From Gorillibacterium timonense (GTDB taxonomy: Bacteria; Bacillota; Bacilli; Paenibacillales; NBRC-103111): a stretch of 64,000 nucleotides of DNA. Numbering within the stretch: position 1 is the stretch's first letter; every line of letters starts with the position of its first letter. The position numbers were made by a program, and so were the translations under genes. Shown piece by piece: positions 8,399 through 18,127 of this stretch. The DNA is taken from positions 1 through 64,000 of the forward strand of contig NZ_LN881722.1 in NCBI RefSeq assembly GCF_001457415.1. Reading direction: 5' to 3'. The notes beneath the pieces are model-generated. The model was given only the letters and a program-made list of their open reading frames with translations. It made no database searches and had not been told where the DNA came from.

Positions 8399-9535
8399 AT
8401 GGTTTTGGCGTTGGATCGAATCGCATTTTCCATCGGGAGCTTGTCTGTTACGTGGTACGGCATCATCTTGGCATCGGCAGCGTTGGCCGGTCTCTATCTG
8501 GCGATTCTGGAAGGGAAACGGTTCGGGATCATTCCCGATTTCTTCATGGATGTTCTCCTGATCGGCGTTCCGTCGGCTATCGTCGGCGCAAGGCTCTATT
8601 TCGTGGCTTTCAAGTGGGAGGATTACCGCGATACCCCCATGGATATCTTCAAAATATGGGAGGGCGGCATCGCCATCTACGGCGCTTTGATCGGTGCCTT
8701 CATCGGCGCATTTTTCTACATAAGGGCCAAGGGCTACAGCTTTTGGCGCATCGCCGATATTTGCGCGCCGAGCCTCCTGCTCGGACAAATGATCGGGCGA
8801 TGGGGAAACTACGTCAACCAAGAGGCATACGGCGGCCCGGTTTCCGAAAGCTTTTTGCGGGATACGCTGCATTTGCCTTCGTTTATCGTCGATCAGATGC
8901 TGGTCGGGACCACATACCATCACCCGACGTTCCTGTACGAATCGGTGTGGAACTTCGTGGGCTTGCTGCTCCTGTTCTGGCTGAGAAGAAGGCCGTTCCT
9001 CCGTTCCGGCGAGCTGTTGTTTAGCTACCTGATGTGGTATTCGATCGGACGCTTCTTTATTGAAGGATTGCGCACGGACAGCCTTGCTTTTGCCGGCCCA
9101 GGCTGGTTGGAGAAGCTGATGAATGGCTTATGGTCGCCGATGACGCTGTTGTTTGAATCGGGCGCAATGGAACCGGGCAAGAACATCCGGATTTCTCAGG
9201 TGATAGCGGTTCTGCTCGTCATTGCAGCCGTGATCATCATTACTTACCGCCGGAAGAAGGGCCATTCCTCGGAACGGTACCTGGATCCGATCGTGTCCAC
9301 GCGAGTGGTGGCAGCGGGCGCTGGTCCTGGCGAGAGCCATGCGGCTGTCGCTGAACCCATTTCGGTTCCCGTTGAGGCCCATGCGGTGAAAAGCGATGGA
9401 GTGAATTCGGAAGATGCAGCCACAACGACGCCGGAGGGAATTCCGGGTCACGCGGCCGAAGAAAGCTCCGAAGACTTCCCCGAGGACTCGCCCATTGATG
9501 GGGATACAGAGGGAACGGATAAGGGACGGAACTAG
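8399..9535 (+). CDS. lgt: Prolipoprotein diacylglyceryl transferase
   Basis: Membrane enzyme that transfers diacylglyceryl from phosphatidylglycerol to the lipobox cysteine of prolipoproteins. About seven hydrophobic segments occupy residues 5-285. Lgt signatures are visible: GARLYFV (~63), the IWEGGIAIYGALIGA segment (~86) and GRWGNYVNQEAYG (133-145) with the conserved Arg134. The ATG at 8399 is chosen over one 18 bases upstream because GGAAAGGGG sits ~8 bases before it. The protein (378 residues) is longer than typical Lgt (~270-290): from ~290 onward there is an Ala/Glu/Pro-rich acidic tail with no domain I recognise. Confidence 0.93.
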   Translation: MVLALDRIAFSIGSLSVTWYGIILASAALAGLYLAILEGKRFGIIPDFFMDVLLIGVPSAIVGARLYFVAFKWEDYRDTPMDIFKIWEGGIAIYGALIGAFIGAFFYIRAKGYSFWRIADICAPSLLLGQMIGRWGNYVNQEAYGGPVSESFLRDTLHLPSFIVDQMLVGTTYHHPTFLYESVWNFVGLLLLFWLRRRPFLRSGELLFSYLMWYSIGRFFIEGLRTDSLAFAGPGWLEKLMNGLWSPMTLLFESGAMEPGKNIRISQVIAVLLVIAAVIIITYRRKKGHSSERYLDPIVSTRVVAAGAGPGESHAAVAEPISVPVEAHAVKSDGVNSEDAATTTPEGIPGHAAEESSEDFPEDSPIDGDTEGTDKGRN

Positions 9536-9538
9536 CCG

Positions 9539-9585
9539 GTACGCTGTCAGCATTCATATCCACACGATTAGGGCTGACAGCGTAC
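9539..9585. other. Inverted repeat between lgt and ppaX
   Basis: GTACGCTGTCAG (9539-9550) and CTGACAGCGTAC (9574-9585) are perfect 12-base complements with a 23-base loop. No T-run follows, so it is not a standard terminator; it may stabilise mRNA or act as a processing site. Confidence 0.5.
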
Positions 9586-9614
9586 TTGGATTTAATCGAA
9601 TCATGCAAAAGCGG

Positions 9615-9660
9615 GAGAAACGGTCGTCGTCCCTTCGGGGCGGCGCAGCCGTTTCTTCTT
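9615..9660 (+). terminator. Hairpin upstream of ppaX
   Basis: A long imperfect stem with arms near AGAAACGG and CCGTTTCT and an inner CCC-TTCG-GGG tetraloop, followed by TCTT. It may attenuate read-through from lgt to ppaX. Confidence 0.45.
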
Positions 9661-9700
9661 ATACCCTGAGCTAAATAGCGAATAGGAAAAGGAGATCCCC

Positions 9701-10366
9701 ATGATTGACACGATCTTGTTTGATTTCGACGGAACTATTGTGGATACGAACGAATTGATCATCACCACCTTTCTTCATGTGCTTGAAGGAAAGACCGCTG
9801 AGCCGTTAACCCGGGAAAAGATTCTTCCCTATATGGGCCTTCCGCTCGGGGAGCAGCTTCAACTCTTTTCTGGCCAGGAGGATGTAAGAGACCTGGTGCT
9901 GGCTTATCGGGAATACAATCTTAAACGGCATGATGAGCTGGTGCGCAAATTTCCAAATGTGGACGAGGTGCTGAAGAAGCTGCACGAGAACGGAATCCGG
10001 ATGGGCATCGTCACGAACAAAGTGCGGCTAACAACGGAAAAGGGACTTCGGCTGTTCGGATATGACGCTTATATGGATGAAGTGGTTACGGCGGAGGATG
10101 TCGAAGTGGGCAAGCCTGATCCAGCCGGCGTGCTCGTCGCGGTGAGCCTCTTGCAAGCGGACCCGAAGAAAACGCTGATGGTCGGAGACAGCCATTTCGA
10201 TCTGCTCGCAGGACAGCGGGCCGGAGTGCTGTCGGCGGGAGTGGCTTGGTCTCTTAAGGGGGAAGAATTCCTGCAGACGTACCATCCGGACTATATGCTT
10301 CACGACATGTGGGATTTGCTCGAAATCGTTGGAATAAAGAGGGATGAACCGTGCCGAGAAAGGTAG
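9701..10366 (+). CDS. ppaX: Pyrophosphatase PpaX (HAD family)
   Basis: A 221-residue HAD-superfamily hydrolase. In B. subtilis PpaX hydrolyses the pyrophosphate made when HprK dephosphorylates HPr-Ser-P. Motif I is DFDGTIVDT (residues 8-16, nucleophile Asp8), motif II is the IVTNK segment (~105) and motif III/IV is GKPDPAG...MVGDSHFD (~142-170). Length matches PpaX (~216). Position between lgt and a yvoF-type acyltransferase repeats the B. subtilis order, which supports the specific name over a general phosphoglycolate phosphatase. AAAGGAGATCCCC precedes the ATG. Confidence 0.88.
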   Translation: MIDTILFDFDGTIVDTNELIITTFLHVLEGKTAEPLTREKILPYMGLPLGEQLQLFSGQEDVRDLVLAYREYNLKRHDELVRKFPNVDEVLKKLHENGIRMGIVTNKVRLTTEKGLRLFGYDAYMDEVVTAEDVEVGKPDPAGVLVAVSLLQADPKKTLMVGDSHFDLLAGQRAGVLSAGVAWSLKGEEFLQTYHPDYMLHDMWDLLEIVGIKRDEPCRER

Positions 10367-10965
10367 AACGGTACCCGGTAACCGGGCCGAATTCGCTGTG
10401 GCAGGTGTACAAGACGGTGAGCCCATGGAGGGCGATGCGCAACTTTGTATTCATTCAAGTATCTCGCTACTCGCCTTCTCTTCGTTTGAAGAATTGGATC
10501 TTCCGACATGTTCTCGGTATGAGAGTGGGGGAGAACACGGCATTCGCCCTGATGGCGATGCCGGATGTGTTCTTTCCCGAGCGGATCACGGTGGGAGACG
10601 ATTCGATCATCGGCTACAATACCACCATCCTCTGTCACGAATACTTAACCCGCGAATACCGGTTGGGCGATGTGCGTATCGGCTCCCGGGTCATGATCGG
10701 AGCGGGCAGCATCATCCTTCCCGGCGTTACGATCGGGGATGATGCGATGGTCGGAGCGGGATCGGTGGTCGTGCGCGATGTAGCGCCCGGGAGCTTTGTA
10801 GCGGGAAACCCATTGCAAGTGATTCGGCCTGGCTGGGAAGGACAAGCCGGCGAGAGATCCGAATGGGCGGGGAAGGTTGGCGAATCGTCTGGCGGAACGA
10901 CGGACGAACCGACGGATCGATCGACGACTGTTGCTGCTGGCGGACGGATTGACGAGGAAACGTGA
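10351..10965 (+). CDS. Hexapeptide-repeat acyltransferase (YvoF-like)
   Basis: A 204-residue LbH-fold acyltransferase. The central region has hexapeptide repeats (IGYNTT, IGSRVM, IGAGSI, LPGVTIGDDAMVGAGSVV) typical of acetyltransferases that form trimeric left-handed beta-helices; VAGNPLQVIR closes the domain (~160). The start is GTG at 10351, overlapping the end of ppaX by 16 bases, so translation is probably coupled. The last ~35 residues are Ser/Thr/Gly-rich and look disordered. The acceptor is unknown. Same position as yvoF of B. subtilis. Confidence 0.82.
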   Translation: MPRKVERYPVTGPNSLWQVYKTVSPWRAMRNFVFIQVSRYSPSLRLKNWIFRHVLGMRVGENTAFALMAMPDVFFPERITVGDDSIIGYNTTILCHEYLTREYRLGDVRIGSRVMIGAGSIILPGVTIGDDAMVGAGSVVVRDVAPGSFVAGNPLQVIRPGWEGQAGERSEWAGKVGESSGGTTDEPTDRSTTVAAGGRIDEET

Positions 10966-11072
10966 TCGTGATATCATAACAACATTCTTTATCTTGCTAA
11001 TATGGTAGCATGGTAGCGAACTAAAGAGAATGATAAATCGCAAGTGAATTGGAATGAAACGAGGGGAACCGC

Positions 11073-12227
11073 TTGTCCAAGCCAAGAGGGTTTGAAAAGC
11101 CAACGGGTGTGAAGGATTACGTTCCGGAGGCAGTGGAACGACTGCGAAGGATTGAATTCCGCGTACTGGAATGCATGAAACGCTGGGGATACCGGCAGAT
11201 CATCACGCCTACGCTGGAATTTTACGATACGGTTGGAATGGCCAGCGCGACGACGGACAAAAAGCTGTTTAAGCTGCTCGACCAGAACGGACGGACGCTC
11301 GTGCTCCGCTCCGATATGACGGCGCCGATTGCGCGGGTGGTATCTTCCCTCCTTAAGGAAGAGCCGCTGCCGCTTCGTCTGTGCTATCACTCCAACGTGT
11401 TTCGGGCTTTTGCCGAAGAAGCGGGGAAGGAATCGGAGTTTTTTCAGACGGGGGTCGAATTGGTTGGGGACGCCTCCGCCGAAGCCGATGCCGAGGTGAT
11501 TGCTCTTGCGGTAGCTTCCCTGCAAGCGGCTGGAATCGGCGAGTTCAAGATCGCGCTCGGCCATATCGGCTTCTTGAACGGACTGTTTGAAGAGCTGTTG
11601 CCCTGGCAGCCGGAGAAGCAGGAGATCTTGAAGGAAAGCTTGATGAACCGGGATTATGTGGGCTATCGGCGCATACTCTCTGAGATCGGTTTGTCTGAGC
11701 GGACGGAGGAGAAGCTGGAGAGTATCCTTCGCATTCACGGAGGAGCGGAGGTTCTGGACGAAGCCCATGGCTTGACCCGAAATGCGGAAGCGCAGGAAGC
11801 GATCGAGCACCTTCGCAGCATGCTGGAGGTGCTGAACGCTTACGGGATGGCCGGGCATGTGCTCGTCGATCTGACCATGGTCGGCGATTTCGGTTATTAC
11901 ACGGGAATGACCTTTGAAGGTTATGCCTCCGGTCTCGGCTTCCCGGTGGTTAGCGGGGGTCGGTACGATAATCTGCTCGGCCAGTTTGGAAGGCCCGCGC
12001 CGGCGACCGGATTCGCTCTGAAGACGAACCGGATTCTGGAATGGGGCTCGGAGCCGACCGAGGAGCCGATGAAGACGACGATCCTTTACCGCGCGGAGAA
12101 ACGAACGGTAGCCTTGGGGAAGGCGATGGAGCTGAGGGCTTCGGGACACCGGATCGTAGAGACGCGGTTGGTTCTCGAGGGGGAAGAGCTTCCCCATATA
12201 GCAGGAGAGTTATTGGTGTTTGAATGA
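11073..12227 (+). CDS. hisZ: ATP phosphoribosyltransferase regulatory subunit
   Basis: A 384-residue paralogue of histidyl-tRNA synthetase that lacks aminoacylation activity and forms the HisZG complex needed by short-form HisG. It opens with the class II segment PTGVKDYVPEAVERLRRIE and has motif 2-like LRSDMTAPIARV (~75) and the GFYYTG-like segment GDFGYYTGMTFEGYASG (~270), followed by SGGRYDNLLGQFG. The C-terminus is short, without the anticodon-binding domain of true HisS. The TTG start at 11073 follows GAGGGGAACC. First gene of the histidine operon. Confidence 0.92.
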   Translation: MSKPRGFEKPTGVKDYVPEAVERLRRIEFRVLECMKRWGYRQIITPTLEFYDTVGMASATTDKKLFKLLDQNGRTLVLRSDMTAPIARVVSSLLKEEPLPLRLCYHSNVFRAFAEEAGKESEFFQTGVELVGDASAEADAEVIALAVASLQAAGIGEFKIALGHIGFLNGLFEELLPWQPEKQEILKESLMNRDYVGYRRILSEIGLSERTEEKLESILRIHGGAEVLDEAHGLTRNAEAQEAIEHLRSMLEVLNAYGMAGHVLVDLTMVGDFGYYTGMTFEGYASGLGFPVVSGGRYDNLLGQFGRPAPATGFALKTNRILEWGSEPTEEPMKTTILYRAEKRTVALGKAMELRASGHRIVETRLVLEGEELPHIAGELLVFE

Positions 12228-12263
12228 TCGCGGTTTGAAGGATTCAGGGAAGGAATGAGGGAG

Positions 12264-12917
12264 ATGGCGGAGCTTTTGAAGGTAGCGATGCCGAAGGGGC
12301 GGATTAACAAATCCGCCATCCGGCTGTTCCAGGCCGCGGGCTATTCCATACCGGACGACCTGGAAGAATCGCGCAAGCTGATTGTGACGGTTCCGGAGGC
12401 GGGTATGGAGTTCATCCTGGCCAAACCGGTCGATGTCGCCACCTATGTGGAATACGGCGCGGTCGATGTCGGGATTGTCGGCAAGGATGTGCTGCTCGAG
12501 GAGAACCGGGATGTCTACGAGCTGCTTGATCTCGGAATCGCACGCTGTCGCATGTCGGTGATCGGACTGCCGGATTACCAGCCGGAGCTTCATCCTCGCG
12601 TGGCGACGAAGTATCCGAATGTGGCGTCGGATTATTTTCGCAGGCAGGGTCAGCAGGTGGAAGTGATCAAGCTGAACGGCTCTATTGAGCTAGCTCCCTT
12701 GATCGGACTCGCCGACCGGATCGTCGATATGGTGGAGACCGGGCAGACCCTGAAGGAAAATGGCCTAGTCGAGCTGACGACGATCTTCCCGGTGACGAGC
12801 CGACTCATCGCCAACCGGGTTAGCTACCGGTTGAAAAGCGATGCAATCCAGCGGCTGTGCGACCGGCTTCGGGAAGTCATTCCGACGGATAAGGCAGCAT
12901 CGGCGAGCAACCGGTGA
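12264..12917 (+). CDS. hisG: ATP phosphoribosyltransferase catalytic subunit (short form)
   Basis: A ~217-residue short-form HisG that condenses ATP and PRPP, the first step of histidine synthesis. Typical segments are KVAMPKGRI at the start, [12 protein letters not shown] (~75) and the PRPP-binding loop [18 protein letters not shown] (~155-172). Short HisG requires HisZ, which is encoded immediately upstream. ATG 12264 is preferred because AGGGAAGGA ends 9 bases before it; the ATG at 12255 would sit directly against that site. Confidence 0.93.
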   Translation: MAELLKVAMPKGRINKSAIRLFQAAGYSIPDDLEESRKLIVTVPEAGMEFILAKPVDVATYVEYGAVDVGIVGKDVLLEENRDVYELLDLGIARCRMSVIGLPDYQPELHPRVATKYPNVASDYFRRQGQQVEVIKLNGSIELAPLIGLADRIVDMVETGQTLKENGLVELTTIFPVTSRLIANRVSYRLKSDAIQRLCDRLREVIPTDKAASASNR

Positions 12918-13077
12918 CAAGGCGATTTTACTGGCATCGGAAACAGAACAAGGATACACGAGCAGGACATGAGGTCACATTTAAAAGATAAACGCCGAGG
13001 GCTCACCGACGGGATAGAGAACGGGTTGTGAGCTACGAGGGAGCTTGGACAGTTAAGAGAGAGGATGGGACGAAAGC

Positions 13078-14364
13078 ATGCGGATTATTGGAGCGGACGA
13101 ATTCACGCTGGAGCGGGAAGTGGACAGCGGCAATGCCGAGCAGAGCCGCGCAGTCGCGGAGATTCTGGAGGCGGTGCGGCAAGAGGGGGATGCCGCGCTC
13201 TATCGCTTCACGGAGCAGTTTGACCGTGTCCGGATCGACAGCCTGCGCATTTCGGAGGAAGAGATCCAGGAGGCTTACGCTCATGTAGATGACGACTTCC
13301 TCGCAGCCCTGAAGGAAGCGGCTGTGAATATCCGGACCTTCCACGAAAAGCAAAAGCGCTCGTCCTGGATCGATCTGGCGCCGAGCGGAACGATGCTCGG
13401 CCAAGTGATCCGGCCCCTGCGCCGGGTCGGGCTCTACGTTCCCGGGGGGAAAGCGGCGTACCCGTCCTCGGTGCTGATGAACGCGATTCCCGCCCAAGTG
13501 GCGGGCGTGCCGGAGATCGTCATGGTGACGCCTCCGGCGACGGCCGGTGTGCCGGGCGTGAATCCCTATGTGCTGGTCGCCGCGGCGGAATGCGGCATCA
13601 CGGAGATCTACCGCGTCGGCGGAGCGCAGGCCGTAGGGGCTCTCGCCTACGGCACGGAGACGATCGCCCGCGCGGATAAGATCGTCGGACCCGGCAACAT
13701 CTATGTCGCGCTCGCCAAACGCCAAGTGTTTGGCGCGGTGGACATCGACAGCATCGCGGGGCCGAGTGAGATCGTCGTGCTGGCGGATGACAGCGCGACT
13801 CCGGCGTATTTAGCCGCCGACCTGCTCTCGCAGGCGGAGCACGACGAGATGGCGTCGGCCGTGCTGGTGACGCCGTCGGCGGCTCTCGCCGCAGCTGTGC
13901 AGCAGGAAGTCGAGCGGCAGCTGGCCGCTCTGCCGAAGCGGGAGATCGCTGCGGCTTCACTCCGCGACTACGGCGCGATCTTGAAGGTTGCGGATCTGGA
14001 TGAGGCGATCCGCGTCGTCAACCGGCTCGCGCCGGAGCACCTGGAGGTGGTCACGGAAGCCCCCTTCGAGCTGCTCGGACGGATCGAGAACGCCGGTGCG
14101 ATTTTCCTCGGCCCTTATAGCGCGGAGCCGGTCGGGGATTATTTTGCCGGCCCGAACCATGTGCTGCCGACCAACGGCACGGCCCGCTTCTCGTCGCCGC
14201 TCTCGGTGGACGATTTCATCAAGAAGTCGAGCGTGATTCACTACAGCAAGCAGGATCTTCTTCAGCACGGCGCCAAGATTGTCAAGCTCGCCCGTGGAGA
14301 AGGCTTGGACGCGCATGCGGAAGCGATCGCCATCCGGCTTAGAGAAGAGGGGGAGCAGGCATGA
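13078..14364 (+). CDS. hisD: Histidinol dehydrogenase
   Basis: A 428-residue zinc enzyme that oxidises histidinol to histidine in two NAD-dependent steps (the last steps of the pathway). Visible features are the [21 protein letters not shown] segment (~115), the family signature from [12 protein letters not shown] through DSIAGPSE (~205-230), SQAEHDEMA with zinc/catalytic His, and [10 protein letters not shown] (~320) with the catalytic Glu-His pair. Length is normal. The stop overlaps the hisB start by four bases (ATGA). Confidence 0.95.
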   Translation: MRIIGADEFTLEREVDSGNAEQSRAVAEILEAVRQEGDAALYRFTEQFDRVRIDSLRISEEEIQEAYAHVDDDFLAALKEAAVNIRTFHEKQKRSSWIDLAPSGTMLGQVIRPLRRVGLYVPGGKAAYPSSVLMNAIPAQVAGVPEIVMVTPPATAGVPGVNPYVLVAAAECGITEIYRVGGAQAVGALAYGTETIARADKIVGPGNIYVALAKRQVFGAVDIDSIAGPSEIVVLADDSATPAYLAADLLSQAEHDEMASAVLVTPSAALAAAVQQEVERQLAALPKREIAAASLRDYGAILKVADLDEAIRVVNRLAPEHLEVVTEAPFELLGRIENAGAIFLGPYSAEPVGDYFAGPNHVLPTNGTARFSSPLSVDDFIKKSSVIHYSKQDLLQHGAKIVKLARGEGLDAHAEAIAIRLREEGEQA

Positions 14365-14963
14365 CGGAAGCGAGAAAAGAAAGAACGGCCAGTATTGCGC
14401 GGAAAACGGGCGAGACGGACATCTCGTTAGCCTTTGGCATCGACGGAAGCGGCGTTGTCGAGCTGGAGACGGATGTTCCTTTTCTCAATCACATGCTCGA
14501 TCTGTTCGCCCGCCACGGTCAGTTTGATCTGACGCTTCAGGCAAAAGGCGATGTCGAGGTCGACGATCATCATACCGTCGAGGACATTGCCATCTGCCTC
14601 GGGCAGGCTCTTCGGGAGGCGCTTGGAGACAAGGCTGGCATCAAGCGGTATGCCAGTGTGTTCATTCCGATGGATGAGGCGCTGGCTCAGGTCGTCATCG
14701 ACCTCAGCAACCGGCCGCATCTGGAGTATCGGGCGGAGTATCCGTCGGCGCAGATCGGAAGCTTCCAGACGGAGCTCGTCCACGAGTTCCTGTGGAAGCT
14801 GGCGCTGGAGGCGAGGATGACGCTGCACGTGATCGTGCATTACGGCCGCAACACCCACCACATGGTGGAGGCGGTATTCAAGGCTCTCGGCCGGGCCCTG
14901 GACGAAGCGACCGGATACGATCCGCGCGTGAAGGGCGTCCCCTCGACGAAGGGAGTGCTGTAG
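14361..14963 (+). CDS. hisB: Imidazoleglycerol-phosphate dehydratase
   Basis: A 200-residue dehydratase acting on imidazole glycerol phosphate. Metal-binding motifs are [11 protein letters not shown] (~47) and [11 protein letters not shown] (~72), repeated in the second half as VHEFLWKLA and [15 protein letters not shown]. It is the stand-alone form without a fused histidinol phosphatase. It overlaps hisD by 4 bases and sits one base before hisH. Confidence 0.95.
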   Translation: MTEARKERTASIARKTGETDISLAFGIDGSGVVELETDVPFLNHMLDLFARHGQFDLTLQAKGDVEVDDHHTVEDIAICLGQALREALGDKAGIKRYASVFIPMDEALAQVVIDLSNRPHLEYRAEYPSAQIGSFQTELVHEFLWKLALEARMTLHVIVHYGRNTHHMVEAVFKALGRALDEATGYDPRVKGVPSTKGVL

Positions 14964-14964
14964 C

Positions 14965-15564
14965 ATGATTGCCATCGTCGATTACGGAATGGGCAATCTG
15001 CACAGCGTGACGAAAGCGGTGGAACGGCTCGGCGCCGAAGCGCTCGTAACGGCGGACGAGGAAGAGATTCTGGGCGCTTCCGGAGCTATTCTGCCCGGTG
15101 TCGGAGCGTTCGGCGACGCGATGGCGGAGCTTGACCGGAGTGGATTGGATGAGGTCGTTCGCCGGTATGCGGCGAGCGGCAAGCCGCTGCTCGGAATCTG
15201 CCTCGGCATGCAGCTCTTGTTTTCTCGCAGCGAAGAACACGGCAATCACGCCGGGCTTGACCTCCTTCCGGGAGAGGTTGTCCGCTTTGAAGGCAGCTAC
15301 AAGGTGCCGCACATGGGCTGGAACAAGCTGTCCTTCCTGCGGGAGAGCCCGCTTACGGCGGGAGTGGAGGAAGGCCACGTGTACTTCGTTCACTCCTATC
15401 ACGCACGACCGGAGATCAAGAACGACCTCATCGCGGTGACGGATTATCACCAGCCGGTAACGGCGATCGTCGGACGCGATAATGTGTACGGCATGCAATT
15501 TCACCCGGAGAAAAGCGGAGCCGTCGGCTTGCAGCTGCTCGGGAACTTCCTACGCCTCTGCTAG
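14965..15564 (+). CDS. hisH: Imidazole glycerol phosphate synthase, glutaminase subunit
   Basis: A 199-residue class I glutamine amidotransferase that feeds ammonia to HisF. The nucleophile is Cys79 in GICLGMQLL; PGVGAFGDAM (~44) forms the oxyanion region, and the catalytic His/Glu lie in GMQFHPEKSG (~175-184). Works as a heterodimer with HisF (16608). Confidence 0.95.
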   Translation: MIAIVDYGMGNLHSVTKAVERLGAEALVTADEEEILGASGAILPGVGAFGDAMAELDRSGLDEVVRRYAASGKPLLGICLGMQLLFSRSEEHGNHAGLDLLPGEVVRFEGSYKVPHMGWNKLSFLRESPLTAGVEEGHVYFVHSYHARPEIKNDLIAVTDYHQPVTAIVGRDNVYGMQFHPEKSGAVGLQLLGNFLRLC

Positions 15565-15774
15565 TGCATGTTAGCAAATCGGTCCTCGTTCCTCGGTTGA
15601 TCGGGTCGCACCGTTCCGCTTGTTTGGAGCCGCGAAGGCTCTTCTTCAGGCGTTAGGAGCAAGCTGTTTTTCGAACGTTATAGGGTGGGTTTGGTAACAC
15701 GCTCAAGAGTGATTGATTTCAAATGAGAAAAGGAAAGCATCACGTTCGGCTTTCACAAGGGGAGGAAGACGGCT

Positions 15775-16503
15775 GTGTCATTCATTGTCTATCCCGCCAT
15801 CGACATACGCGGCGGCAAGTGCGTGCGTCTTGTGCAGGGCGACTATAATCAAGAGACGGTGTACCGCGAAAGACCAGAGGACGCGGCCGCCGATTGGGCA
15901 GCCGCTGGCGCTTCTTGGATTCATCTGGTCGATCTTGACGGCGCCAAGGAAGGCAAGCCGGTCAATCAGGAAGTGATTGGGGCGATTGCAGGAAGTGTCG
16001 GAATCCCGGTGCAATGCGGCGGTGGCCTGCGTACGCTGGAGGATGTGGCCTTGCTTGTCCGGCTCGGGGTGTCCCGGGTGATTCTCGGCACTGCCGCCAT
16101 CGAAGATCGAGCTTTTGTGGAAGCGGCGCTCGCGGAATACGGAGACAAAGTAGCTATCGGCATCGATGCCCGAAATGGCTTCGTTGCCACGCGCGGCTGG
16201 CTGACCACCTCCGAGGTGAAGGCGGAGACGCTCGCGAAGGAATTGGCTGCCGTCGGCGCTAAAACCTTCATCTTCACGGACATTTCCCGCGACGGGATGA
16301 TGAAGGGGCCGAACGTGGAAGCCATCGTAAGCTTGGCGCAGGCCTCCGGACGCGAAGTGATCGCTTCGGGTGGTGTGAGCCGCTATGAAGATTTGGAGCG
16401 GCTTGCCGAGTACGAGAAGGACGGGATCGCCGGAGCTATCGTCGGCAAAGCGTTATATACCGGCCAGATCGAATTAGCTGAGGCACTGCGGAGCTTGGGT
16501 TGA
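15775..16503 (+). CDS. hisA: ProFAR isomerase
   Basis: A 242-residue (beta/alpha)8 enzyme that isomerises ProFAR to PRFAR. The catalytic Asp is in [13 protein letters not shown] (N-terminus); the phosphate loops are [11 protein letters not shown] (~80) and [11 protein letters not shown] (~195), and the second catalytic Asp is in TDISRDGMM (~168). GTG start at 15775 after GGGGAGGAAGAC. The 210-base gap from hisH holds no gene; it has only a short GAGCC/GGCTC stem. Confidence 0.94.
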   Translation: MSFIVYPAIDIRGGKCVRLVQGDYNQETVYRERPEDAAADWAAAGASWIHLVDLDGAKEGKPVNQEVIGAIAGSVGIPVQCGGGLRTLEDVALLVRLGVSRVILGTAAIEDRAFVEAALAEYGDKVAIGIDARNGFVATRGWLTTSEVKAETLAKELAAVGAKTFIFTDISRDGMMKGPNVEAIVSLAQASGREVIASGGVSRYEDLERLAEYEKDGIAGAIVGKALYTGQIELAEALRSLG

Positions 16504-16607
16504 TTTATGAAATCAGCGTTCCGACTTTGCAGCGCCTAATCCGTTAAGGATAGTGGGTCGGCAGAGAGGATCGCTGGAGATCATTAAAGACAAAGGAGGA
16601 CGACCCG

Positions 16608-17366
16608 ATGTTGGCTAAGCGGATCATTCCCTGTCTGGACGTGAAGGACGGGCGTGTCGTCAAAGGGGTCAATTTCATCAACCTGCGGGATGCCGGAGAT
16701 CCGGTGGAACTGGCCGCCTTGTACGACCGAGAAGGTGCGGATGAGCTTGTGTTTCTCGACATCTCCGCGTCCGTGGAAGGTCGAGCGACCATGGTCGAGG
16801 TCGTCCGGCGAACGGCTGGAGAGATCGCCATTCCATTTACCGTGGGAGGCGGAATCGGCAGCGTCGAGGATATGAAGCGGCTGCTCCGCGCCGGGGCTGA
16901 CAAGATCGGAATCAACACCGCCGCGGTGCTCCGCCCCGAGCTGATCGCCGAAGGAGCCCGTCGATTCGGCAACCAATGTATAGTCGTGGCGGTGGATGCC
17001 CGATTTAATCCCGAATGGGGCGAATGGGAAGTCTATACCCACGGCGGGAGGAAGCCTACCGGCATTCGCGCGCTCGACTGGGTGTCGCGCGCGGAGGAGT
17101 TGGGGGCGGGAGAGCTGCTCCTCACCAGCATGGATGCGGACGGGACCAAGGACGGCTTCGATCTGGCGCTCACGAAGAGCGTGGCGAATCGGGTCGGCAT
17201 TCCCGTGATTGCGTCGGGAGGCGCGGGGAATGCGGAGCATTTCGCCGATGTGTTCCGGGAGGCGAACGCGGACGCCGCGCTCGCAGCATCGATTTTTCAC
17301 TACAAGGAATTGTCCATAAGGGAAGTCAAAGACAGCTTGAAGAGGGAAGGAGTGGAAATCCGGTGA
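16608..17366 (+). CDS. hisF: Imidazole glycerol phosphate synthase, cyclase subunit
   Basis: A 252-residue barrel that closes the imidazole ring and releases AICAR. It begins [23 protein letters not shown], with the catalytic Asp in CLDVKDG and the partner Asp in [12 protein letters not shown] (~130). Glycine-rich phosphate sites are [11 protein letters not shown] and [26 protein letters not shown] precedes the ATG. Stop overlaps the hisIE GTG start. Confidence 0.95.
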   Translation: MLAKRIIPCLDVKDGRVVKGVNFINLRDAGDPVELAALYDREGADELVFLDISASVEGRATMVEVVRRTAGEIAIPFTVGGGIGSVEDMKRLLRAGADKIGINTAAVLRPELIAEGARRFGNQCIVVAVDARFNPEWGEWEVYTHGGRKPTGIRALDWVSRAEELGAGELLLTSMDADGTKDGFDLALTKSVANRVGIPVIASGGAGNAEHFADVFREANADAALAASIFHYKELSIREVKDSLKREGVEIR

Positions 17367-18127
17367 CGGAATCCGCTAACGCAAGCACGAATTCAAAACA
17401 GTTGATTGCAGGAGAAGCTCTTGAAGCCATCCGTTGGGATGAACGAGGACTCGTCCCCGCCATCGTCCAGGATGCTGCGAGCAAGGCGGTACTCACTCTT
17501 GCTTACATGAACGAGGAGTCGCTGCAGAAGACACTTGAGACCGGAGAGACTTGGTTCTGGAGCCGGTCCAGGCAGGAGCTTTGGCACAAGGGTGCCACCT
17601 CCGGCAACACGCAGCAGGTGAAAGCGATCCGCTACGACTGTGACGGCGATGCTTTGCTCGTTCAGGTCATTCCGGCGGGGCCGGCTTGTCATACTGGCGC
17701 GTATTCCTGCTTTAATGAGGAGCTTCCGCTTGCAGCGGACGTGGCACAGGCGGGCGCACAACAAGACTGGAAAACCGAAGAGGCAGAAAAGGCTGGGAAA
17801 GCCGCGCTTGGACTGGACCGGACCCTCCATGCCGGGGAAGACCGCTTCCGAATCTTGTCCGTGCTCGAAGAGGTGATCGCCCGCCGGGATGTTGAACGGC
17901 CGGAAGGCGCGTATACCACGTACCTGTTTGAGCGAGGCATCGATAAGATCTTGAAGAAGATCGGAGAAGAGGCCGCCGAGGTGATCATCGCCGCCAAAAA
18001 TCACAGCGCCGACGAATTGCGCTATGAGGCCAGTGACTTGATCTACCACCTACTCGTGCTGCTCCGAGAGGAGAAGCTGCCGCTTGACGACGTGATGGCC
18101 GAGCTTGATCGCAGGCATAACAAATAA
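17363..18127 (+). CDS. hisIE: Bifunctional PRA-CH / PRA-PH (HisIE)
   Basis: A 254-residue fusion. The HisI half (residues ~15-125) opens the adenine ring of [30 protein letters not shown] is the signature, with metal ligands in YDCDGDALL and HTGAYSCF. The HisE half (~150-254) removes pyrophosphate from [33 protein letters not shown] is typical. The GTG at 17363 overlaps the hisF stop (GTGA). The same frame stays open far upstream inside hisF, but those codons are not part of the gene. Last gene of the his operon. Confidence 0.93.
   Translation: MTESANASTNSKQLIAGEALEAIRWDERGLVPAIVQDAASKAVLTLAYMNEESLQKTLETGETWFWSRSRQELWHKGATSGNTQQVKAIRYDCDGDALLVQVIPAGPACHTGAYSCFNEELPLAADVAQAGAQQDWKTEEAEKAGKAALGLDRTLHAGEDRFRILSVLEEVIARRDVERPEGAYTTYLFERGIDKILKKIGEEAAEVIIAAKNHSADELRYEASDLIYHLLVLLREEKLPLDDVMAELDRRHNK

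Noticed and set aside
17015..17362. N-terminal extension of HisIE of ~116 codons
   Set aside because: It lies entirely inside hisF in another frame. HisIE homology starts right after the GTG at 17363, which overlaps the hisF stop.
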